Shown here piece by piece: positions 45,473-51,191 of a stretch of 64,000 nucleotides of DNA (positions are counted from its first letter, which is position 1; each line of letters opens with the position of its first letter). Where the stretch lies: positions 744,001 through 808,000 of the forward strand of contig NZ_UAQZ01000012.1 of assembly GCF_900446215.1 (NCBI RefSeq), given 5' to 3'. The notes beneath the pieces were generated by a model that was given only the letters and a program-made list of their open reading frames with translations, had not been told where the DNA came from and searched no databases. The stretch comes from Burkholderia cenocepacia (GTDB lineage: Bacteria; Pseudomonadota; Gammaproteobacteria; Burkholderiales; Burkholderiaceae). Both the position numbers and the translations under genes were made by a program.

Positions 45473-45502
45473 AACCCCGCAGACTTGCGTCTTGCGGGGT
45501 TC
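45473..45502 (-). terminator. Displaced original ssrA terminator
   Basis: On the minus strand AACCCCGCA... folds with TGCGGGGTT (12-bp stem with one bulge), followed by TTTTTTGTTG. It lies just outside the left att site. In an uninterrupted chromosome it would come directly after ssrA, which now lies 15 kb away; the element supplied a replacement hairpin next to ssrA (about 60468-60505). Confidence 0.6.
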
Positions 45503-45515
45503 GTGCGACGAGCGC

Positions 45516-45527
45516 GGAATTTGGTGG
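45516..45527. repeat. Left attachment-site repeat
   Basis: GGAATTTGGTGG followed by GGCGGCG, identical to the ssrA 3' end at 60531-60542 apart from one missing A and a nearby indel. Marks the left end of the integrated element. Confidence 0.75.
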
Positions 45528-45597
45528 GGCGGCGTCACTCGAATTGTGGCGTATAGGCCACGTCAGTAAAGGGTGTAGGCATTTATGCTTTGAAATG

Positions 45598-45635
45598 TAC
45601 CCCCAGAAATACCCCCAGACTCTCGATGCTACCCC
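45598..45635. repeat. Left arm-type repeats (TACCCCC motif)
   Basis: TACCCCCA (45598), ATACCCCCA (45609) and TACCCC (45630) in direct orientation, about 80-110 bases inside the left att repeat. The same motif occurs five times beside the right end. Confidence 0.6.
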
Positions 45636-46390
45636 TCGATCGCCACGGTTGATGCGCGGCCCGCATAGCGGCGTGTCGTCGGCCCAAACACCGTCCCGAA
45701 TCGCAGAAAGAGATGCAACTGCGCAGGGCGAGCGGATCCGCAGATACGGCGGAACTGGTTGAGGGCAGGCTGTCGGCCCCATGTACCGCGGGGCGCCATG
45801 AAGTCGGGCGGGATAGCTGCTACCCGGTCGAAAACTGACGGCTGATTGCGCGCGGTCCTTTCTGCCCGCCGGAGACGTGTGCGTAGCGTGCGTCCCTTCA
45901 CCGCAAAGTGGTTCGCCAGCGCGGCGCTATCGCCGTCGAACTGGTCGAACATGTGGAAGTACGCGACCGCTTCAGAGAACTGCGCAGCGACGATTTGCGC
46001 GGTTTCCTTGATTTCCTCTTCGCGCTCGAGCGCGGAGTGCGGCTCATAGTGGGCCGGGCCGGCTAAGCGGGCGGCAAGGGCGTTTTCCCGAGTGTCCCCG
46101 TCGTCGTCCTGATCCTCCTGGTCCAGCCTCGCGGCAAAACGCATCGCGCGGTTCACAAATTGGCCGAACAGCTTGTGGAGTCGAGTGACGACAGTTTCCT
46201 GAAGATCGGTGTCCTCCGGTTCGACCTCTCCGCCCCGTTCAGCCTTGATTTCCTCAGCGATGATCCAGGCTTCGCTTTTCAGGTCGTCGACAGTGTGTTC
46301 GCCTTGGGTCAGCTTGGCGATATACCGGAGGTGACGAAGCATGGGCGCGGTAAGCCGCTCGAAGAATGATGCGTCGTGACGTTTTGTCAT
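45629..46390 (-). CDS. Element protein with faint sigma-factor resemblance (hypothetical)
   Basis: 253 residues starting MTKRHDASFFERL after AAGGA. The central part is helical and acidic with a segment (HTVDDLKSEAWIIAEEI) resembling region 2 of sigma factors, but the similarity is weak. A basic helix near residues 175-190 (GRTLRTRLRRAERTARNQ) could bind nucleic acid. Last gene on the left arm; the TACCCC repeat overlaps its 3' end. Function not assigned. Confidence 0.65.
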   Translation of the reverse strand: MTKRHDASFFERLTAPMLRHLRYIAKLTQGEHTVDDLKSEAWIIAEEIKAERGGEVEPEDTDLQETVVTRLHKLFGQFVNRAMRFAARLDQEDQDDDGDTRENALAARLAGPAHYEPHSALEREEEIKETAQIVAAQFSEAVAYFHMFDQFDGDSAALANHFAVKGRTLRTRLRRAERTARNQPSVFDRVAAIPPDFMAPRGTWGRQPALNQFRRICGSARPAQLHLFLRFGTVFGPTTRRYAGRASTVAIEG

Positions 46391-46698
46391 GCAGTTCCTT
46401 TCGAGGGAGTGGGAAGGCGGATTGGCGTTTCGAACGCGCGGCCGCGGCTTAATTCGGCGCGGATCGTGCCGGCATCGGGGCTCGCACGCACCGTTCTCGT
46501 GGGAGTGGCGTCGCGCCGCACCGCACCGCCCAAAACAGGCCCAAACGGTGGTAACCATCACGTGGTAAACCCGGTTTCCGTGGACACCGGCCCGGATACC
46601 GCGGTCGCAACTCGAGGGCCGCGCTTCGCAGGGAGAGGCCCACGAAAGATTTTCCGTTTCCTCTGGCCGTGCCGATCGAAGGAGAGGCACGCGCTTCG
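46391..46698. other. Gap in the element between two minus-strand genes
   Basis: About 308 bases. One minus-strand frame (46449-46748) is open but begins inside the next gene and lacks coding character. Nothing else seen. Confidence 0.4.
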
Positions 46699-46878
46699 TC
46701 AGAAATCATCGCGCGAGGTGTCGAGCAGCAGCACGCCAGTGTCATCAAGTTGATCCGTCGCTACGAGAAGCGCTTCGAGCGCTTCGGGAAAATCAGATTT
46801 GAAATCCGAGCAAGACGCTCCGGTCAGCATGGCGGTGGCGATGTCGATTTGCGTATGCGCATGACCGTCCGCCGGCAT
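46699..46878 (-). CDS. Small acidic element protein (59 aa)
   Basis: Starts MPADGHAHTQIDIATAML, ends LLLDTSRDDF; an acidic, probably helical protein. Ribosome site only moderate (ACGGAAAT). Unknown function. Accepted because it is acidic and structured-looking, unlike the random frames around it. Confidence 0.45.
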   Translation of the reverse strand: MPADGHAHTQIDIATAMLTGASCSDFKSDFPEALEALLVATDQLDDTGVLLLDTSRDDF

Positions 46879-47058
46879 TGATTTCCGTTGATTCTTTTTC
46901 AAACATCTGGCGGTTGTGCCGCCTTTTTGTGGGCTCAAGAAACGCCTGGCCGGAGGCTTGCGGTCGCAATAGCAAGGCTGTCCGGAAAGTGGCCGCCGCG
47001 GAATCTTCAACGTCCCAGCAACCTAAGCGACGTGCGCAGGACAACTTTTTCCACCTGT

Positions 47059-47418
47059 TCATGGGGTTTGCTTCCGTTTCAGCGCTCGCCCGTTCAGCGC
47101 GGCCCGTGCCTTCCCTTCAGCGGTGCGCGGCCCGGTGGACAGCCCGCCGTGCAGCTTGCACCGGCCATTGCGGTACAGCGCCGTGAGTTTGCAGGGCGTG
47201 CCGGCGCGGGTTTTCGCCCCGCACGTGAGACCGCGCAGCTCATCGGGAAATGATGGGAGCGGCGGAAGCATCGGCGGCGGCGCGCGCCGCCGCGTTCCCT
47301 CCCGTATCAGCCGCTCATGTTCCTCGAGCTCGATCGCCTCACGCTCGGCCCGCACCCGCTCGCACTCGGCATAGTGGGCGCGGAACTGCCGGCGTCGCGC
47401 ATCGTCGTGCGCGGGCAT
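47059..47418 (-). CDS. HGGxSTGPRT-motif phage protein
   Basis: 119 residues. An Arg/Glu-rich helix (about 5-45) is followed by a Pro-rich linker, then CGAKTRAGTPCK...GRCKLHGGLSTGPRTAEGK. The Cys pairs and His suggest a small zinc-binding unit, a signature common in phage and prophage genes. Function unknown. ATG overlaps the preceding stop (GTGATG junction). Confidence 0.75.
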   Translation of the reverse strand: MPAHDDARRRQFRAHYAECERVRAEREAIELEEHERLIREGTRRRAPPPMLPPLPSFPDELRGLTCGAKTRAGTPCKLTALYRNGRCKLHGGLSTGPRTAEGKARAALNGRALKRKQTP

Positions 47419-47528
47419 CACTTACGCCTCTTGCGGCTTGGGCGCACGCACTCATCCGTCAGGATGGCCCGCAATGCTTCCGTGCAACCCGGTTCGATCA
47501 GTCGCCATGCATTGCCCTTGCTCGTCAC
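47418..47528 (-). CDS. 36-residue coupled element protein
   Basis: GTG start overlaps the stop of the 33-aa gene before it, and its own stop overlaps the ATG of the 119-aa gene. It begins MTSKGNAWRLIEPG and ends in a basic run PSRKRRK. The overlaps at both ends suggest real translation. Unknown function. Confidence 0.5.
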   Translation of the reverse strand: MTSKGNAWRLIEPGCTEALRAILTDECVRPSRKRRK

Positions 47529-47626
47529 GGCTCCCGCTTCCGTTGCATGTAGCGGTTCTCGTAAATCCACGTGTCGAGCGGGACGAGGCGCTGCGGCTCA
47601 ACTGCCTCGGGTTCAATGCAGGCCAT
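47525..47626 (-). CDS. 33-residue element protein
   Basis: Starts MACIEPEAVEPQRL, ends NRYMQRKREP. AAGGGGG lies 5-8 bases before the ATG. Overlaps both neighbours by a few bases. Unknown function. Confidence 0.5.
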   Translation of the reverse strand: MACIEPEAVEPQRLVPLDTWIYENRYMQRKREP

Positions 47627-47819
47627 GTCTACCCCCTTGCGGGCGATGGCCGACGATGTGGAACTCAGGCAGTTTGAATTCGTGGTCGTGGCAGCAGTCG
47701 TCGGCCATCGCACGGCGGCGCTCGCCGTTGAGCTCGATGAAGCTCACGGCGTTCCAGCAGCCCTCGGCTTGATCGAACGAGGTGCAGTTTGCGCAGCACT
47801 TTCGTGGTTGTCCGTTCAT
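47613..47819 (-). CDS. Cys-rich small element protein (68 aa)
   Basis: Starts MNGQPRKCCANCTSF; Cys residues in CCANC, GCWNAV and DDCCHDH suggest a zinc-binding fold. GAGG precedes the ATG. Sits immediately downstream of the SSB-like gene (7-base gap). Confidence 0.65.
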   Translation of the reverse strand: MNGQPRKCCANCTSFDQAEGCWNAVSFIELNGERRRAMADDCCHDHEFKLPEFHIVGHRPQGGRHGLH

Positions 47820-47826
47820 GGTTACC

Positions 47827-48240
47827 TCACAGATCATCGTTCATGTCATCCGCTCCGCCGTACATGCGACCGGCCTGCTCGGCACCGTTCGTCGTCTCGG
47901 GCGCGGATGGGCGGCCCTGCACGGCGGCGCGCTTCCGCTTCACGTTGTAGGCCGTCAGCACCGCGTGCGCTACCATGTCGAGCGCTGGTCGGGCGTCGCC
48001 GTGCTTGTCCGTCCATACCTTCGGCATCAGCGAGCCGGCCAGCGATACCGAGTCGCCGTCGTCAAGCGCGAGCAGGGCGTTGGCCGCGGTTGTGCTGAAC
48101 GTGATGACGTTCACGAACAGCGATTCGCCCTCGCCGGTGGCGGCGCGCACCTTCGCCGTCACGAAGGTTTTGCCGCTCTGGCCGGTGCGCTCGGCTGCCG
48201 TGCCGTAGAGTTTCCCGCTAATCAGTCCGTCGATCATCAT
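47827..48240 (-). CDS. Phage single-stranded DNA-binding-like protein
   Basis: 137 residues. OB-fold-like front (GLISGKLYGTAAERTGQSGKTFVTAKVRAATGEGE...FVNVITFSTTAANALLAL) and a short acidic tail ending DDMNDDL, as in SSB proteins. Probably supports element replication together with the primase-helicase. GGAGG before the ATG. Confidence 0.75.
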   Translation of the reverse strand: MMIDGLISGKLYGTAAERTGQSGKTFVTAKVRAATGEGESLFVNVITFSTTAANALLALDDGDSVSLAGSLMPKVWTDKHGDARPALDMVAHAVLTAYNVKRKRAAVQGRPSAPETTNGAEQAGRMYGGADDMNDDL

Positions 48241-48247
48241 GCCTCCA

Positions 48248-48958
48248 TTAGTTGACCGGGCCGGTGTTGCCGCCCTGGGCGTCGGGGTGCGTGTGCGTGT
48301 CGTCGACGCGCTTGCCGTTCGCGAAGACCTGGCCGTTGAAGCTCGTTTTCCCGTTGATCGACACGGACGTATCCGCGCCGCCCTGATTCTCGACCGCCAT
48401 CGCTCCGGTGAGGCGAACGACAGGAGCGTCCATCAGGATCTCTGTCGGTGCCTTCAGCGACACCACGCCGCCGGCCGGGTCGAGCTCGACGTGCATCGAA
48501 CCGTCGTCGGTGCGGAGCTGAGTGGTCGTCGTGCTGATTGCACCCGGCACTCGCGGCCGGGATCGGAAGCCGACGAACACCATGCCGTCAGACAGATCGT
48601 GAACGCGCGTCGAGACGGTCTCTTGCACGCCTCCCGACTGCCACCAGGCGTCGATGGCGCGATCCGCGAACACAATCAGGCACTCGTCGCCACGTGTGAC
48701 TGGGAAGGTCAAGGTGCATCTACCGCCGCCGGGAAAATAGACGGGGCAATCGACCAGCAGCGGAAGCATAAGGCTGCTGAGTTGACCTTGCTCGTCACGC
48801 GACCGCAATTTGATTGCCGGCTGAACCGTACACGTCATCGCATCCGGGTTGAAGGATTCGATTACCCCAGGCAGCGCAGACCAAGTTTCACGCTTCACGC
48901 TATCCTTGATCGTACGAGTCATCTCGAGTAAATCTCCAGCCATCTCGATTTTGTCCAT
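48248..48958 (-). CDS. Baseplate spike protein (Gp138/gpV-like)
   Basis: 236 residues with an OB-like N-terminal domain (PGVIESFNPDAMTCTVQPAIKLR...LPLLVDCPVYFPGGG; about 25-110) typical of phage baseplate-spike proteins. A beta-helical Gly/Asn-rich C-terminus (MAVENQGGADTSVSINGKTS) ends in H-T-H-P-D, a metal-binding tip motif (DDTHTHPDAQ). Expected at the tip of a contractile-tail spike. No tail tube or sheath gene is nearby. Confidence 0.75.
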   Translation of the reverse strand: MDKIEMAGDLLEMTRTIKDSVKRETWSALPGVIESFNPDAMTCTVQPAIKLRSRDEQGQLSSLMLPLLVDCPVYFPGGGRCTLTFPVTRGDECLIVFADRAIDAWWQSGGVQETVSTRVHDLSDGMVFVGFRSRPRVPGAISTTTTQLRTDDGSMHVELDPAGGVVSLKAPTEILMDAPVVRLTGAMAVENQGGADTSVSINGKTSFNGQVFANGKRVDDTHTHPDAQGGNTGPVN

Positions 48959-48969
48959 TGAGCACCTAA

Positions 48970-49368
48970 ATGATGAGAAAAATTGTTGCCGTCGCCGCAC
49001 TGTTTGCAACGACCTTGGCTATTGCCGCACCGCCAAAGCAATCGTCCAATGACGTGTTTGTGGCGCCGACTGGTCAAGCGAAAGCCGGTGACGTGATCGA
49101 TATTCAAAACATGATATATACGCTGTACGCTGGCAAGAAATGTCCCTTGCCCATCGTGAACGCAGAACATATGCGACGCTTGGAAGTGCGAACCGGCGAT
49201 GGCCTTTCTGTCGGCTGCTGGGGGCTTCTGCTGGGAGATTCCGTGGTTCTCATTGATCCGGACGGTAGGCAAAAGGAAATGTCGACAGTGGTGTTCGGAC
49301 GGGCGACCCTCAACAAAGACGGTAGCGCGACGCTTCAATATCCGAGCTACAGCAAGTATCAGCCGTAG
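48970..49368 (+). CDS. Exported moron-like protein inserted between baseplate genes
   Basis: 132 residues on the opposite strand to all flanking genes. Signal peptide MMRKIVAVAALFATTLAIAA, then a soluble domain with Cys at about 58 (KKCPLPIV) and 77 (VGCWGLLLGD). Codon use is clearly AT-richer than neighbours. Two consecutive ATG at the start. It looks like a lysogenic-conversion gene (moron) with its own promoter; function not recognised. Confidence 0.75.
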   Translation: MMRKIVAVAALFATTLAIAAPPKQSSNDVFVAPTGQAKAGDVIDIQNMIYTLYAGKKCPLPIVNAEHMRRLEVRTGDGLSVGCWGLLLGDSVVLIDPDGRQKEMSTVVFGRATLNKDGSATLQYPSYSKYQP

Positions 49369-50384
49369 GGATTTACCGGGCCCGGACGGGGAAACGGGTT
49401 GTTGGGGTCGATCTTTGGTGGGGCGGGCGCAATAGCATCTCGCGTTCCCTTTCCCAATAGATCGACTTGTGCGGAGGCGTCCACAGCGATACACGTTGCT
49501 TCGGTGTACCAGTCGTTGCCGCGGGTGTCACCCCGGTGTTCTGCAATCATGACGCGATAGAAGCCGTATTCTCCGGTCGGATTGTTTAGTTTGTTATGCA
49601 GCGCATCGAATCGATTCTGTGGCTGATCCTTGATGCCTAGGCCAAACTCGTATTGCTGCACACTCGCATTTTTGAGCTGAATTACGCTTCCAATTCTGAT
49701 ACGCGGGTTCAGCAGCATCTTCACCACGATGTAGTTCTTCATCTGCGTGGGCATACCGATCATGCCGGTCTCGGCTGTGACGACGTGAATCTCGCCGGGA
49801 ATGAACGACGTTTTCGGAATCATCGTCAGCTTCCCGTCCTGGATGCTCCAGTCCATGTCCAAGTCGCGCGCCGTGCACCGCATCACGTCGCGCGCCATGC
49901 CGAACAGCACTCGCCCGCGCGGGTATGGGTTGCCCGGCAGATCTGGCATATAGCCGCGTGTAACCCCTTTCGGCTGCATCGCCGTCAACGCAGCCTCGAT
50001 CACATCGGCGTGCGTCGCGCCTGCCGCGAGAGTCGTGTTGACATAGGCGAAGTTGTACGCCCGGTCTCCGTCGGCGCATGTGAGGCGTAGCACGGTGTCG
50101 GTGGGGCTTTCGCGTCCTTGTCTCGCTTGAATCAGGGATCCGTCGAACAGCAGCCCGCAGCCGCCTTCGTAGCCTGCCGACACAACAACGCGCGAGAACT
50201 CGTCACCGACACGGTTTGCGGTGTTTTTGGATAGGTTATAGACATTGATGCGGGCGGAGTTCGGCGTTTCAGCATCTCCCCGCCGGATCTCGAACGTGAA
50301 TCGCATATCTGAGAAGTCCAGGCCGTTCCCGTCGTCGCCGCCGATCACAAGCGACGCTTTCCGCAGGTACTGTTCCACTGACAT
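49359..50384 (-). CDS. Baseplate hub-like phage protein
   Basis: 341 residues. Beta-rich N-terminal part (LDFSDMRFTFEIRRGD...SARINVYNLSKNTANRV) of the type seen in hub/late-control proteins, and a long region (SIQDGKLTMIPKTSFIP...) resembling phage tail hub domains. Together with the spike protein it forms a baseplate pair. GGAG precedes the ATG. Its 3' end overlaps the moron by 10 bases. Confidence 0.65.
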   Translation of the reverse strand: MSVEQYLRKASLVIGGDDGNGLDFSDMRFTFEIRRGDAETPNSARINVYNLSKNTANRVGDEFSRVVVSAGYEGGCGLLFDGSLIQARQGRESPTDTVLRLTCADGDRAYNFAYVNTTLAAGATHADVIEAALTAMQPKGVTRGYMPDLPGNPYPRGRVLFGMARDVMRCTARDLDMDWSIQDGKLTMIPKTSFIPGEIHVVTAETGMIGMPTQMKNYIVVKMLLNPRIRIGSVIQLKNASVQQYEFGLGIKDQPQNRFDALHNKLNNPTGEYGFYRVMIAEHRGDTRGNDWYTEATCIAVDASAQVDLLGKGTRDAIAPAPPKIDPNNPFPRPGPVNPYG

Positions 50385-50400
50385 TTCAATCTCCGATTTC

Positions 50401-50610
50401 TCAATGTGTTGCGCCGACTGCGGGAACGAGAGTCATGCATACCCATTCGAGGTCCGGGTTCTCCTTCCAGACGCGATCTTGCACATCGGCGGCGTGTGCA
50501 CGGTCGTAGGTGCCGTGATCGCGCCCGAGGCTGTCGTCGACACGCCAGAACGAGTTCTTTCCGTTCGTCGCCATTTCGCAAGAAAAGTCATCGTCTTTCT
50601 CTTTCGCCAT
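50401..50610 (-). CDS. Small hydrophilic element protein (69 aa)
   Basis: Starts MAKEKDDDFSCEMATNG; GGAGG 5 bases before the ATG. Not recognised. Acidic and basic residues well mixed, consistent with a real folded product. Confidence 0.65.
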   Translation of the reverse strand: MAKEKDDDFSCEMATNGKNSFWRVDDSLGRDHGTYDRAHAADVQDRVWKENPDLEWVCMTLVPAVGATH

Positions 50611-50624
50611 GATTCCTCCAGTTT

Positions 50625-50963
50625 TCAGGGGTGCCGGGGCGCTTTCGTGAGCAGCAGCCCCGATTCAACGATTTCCGCCACATTGCGCGCCGCGGTTGCC
50701 GCTCGAGTGTCGGCCACGCGCTGGCGGAAGTGATGCAAGTCCGGCAGCAGGTCGCCGAGCGACCCGCACAACGCCGGGTAGAGCACACGGTCGCGCCGTT
50801 CGTCTGCCCATCCCTCGACCTCGGCCAATTCATGGATCAGGTCGAACAGCTCGCCGCGCATGTTGCGAACCTCGGCGGCGGATACGCGCCGCCCCCATGC
50901 AAGCATCAGCTCGGCCCCGTACTCGCAGCCGACCGGGCGGCGCGGATTCTCATCAGCACGCAT
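50625..50963 (-). CDS. Element protein of 112 aa (hypothetical)
   Basis: Starts MRADENPRRPVGCEYGAEL with GGGAGA upstream. All-helical and Arg/Glu-rich. The repeat cluster at 50984-51172 lies directly upstream. Unknown function. Confidence 0.6.
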   Translation of the reverse strand: MRADENPRRPVGCEYGAELMLAWGRRVSAAEVRNMRGELFDLIHELAEVEGWADERRDRVLYPALCGSLGDLLPDLHHFRQRVADTRAATAARNVAEIVESGLLLTKAPRHP

Positions 50964-50983
50964 GTCTGTCTCCCAAATCGAGG

Positions 50984-51172
50984 GGAACAGAGGGAACACA
51001 GGGAACGGCCTTATGCAGCAAGGCTTTCGGGCGTTCCCTGCTGGTTTTCGATGCGGGGAACAGAGGGAACGACGACCCGCGCTGTTCCCTCCGTTCCCCC
51101 GCGACAGGGAGGGCGGGGAACGGCGCAAACCCTTGTCCGGCGGGGGTGTTCCCTCTGTTCCCCGTGTTCCCT
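50984..51172. repeat. GGAACAGAGGGAAC repeat cluster, candidate replication origin/crr
   Basis: The 14-mer GGAACAGAGGGAAC occurs at 50984-50997 and 51057-51070 and inverted at 51148-51161. Further GGGAAC/GTTCCC half-sites lie at 51001, 51033, 51084, 51093, 51115 and 51166. They fill the space between the primase gene and the next gene. GGGGAACAG resembles the P4 alpha-protein iteron GGTGAACAG. Confidence 0.6.
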
Positions 51173-51191
51173 TGGTTGAAGGTATGGCGGG

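Larger units (their letters stand above)
45275..45628. other. Gap: DUF4148 terminator, displaced ssrA terminator, left end of the element
   Basis: Contains no gene. It holds a terminator for the DUF4148 gene (45415-45437), a second terminator on the minus strand (45473-45502), the left att repeat (45516-45527) and the left arm-type repeats (45598-45635). Confidence 0.7.

Noticed and set aside
46449..46748. A 99-codon minus-strand frame in the element
   Set aside because: Cys/Arg/Pro-rich, begins inside the 59-aa gene with no ribosome site; not accepted as a gene.
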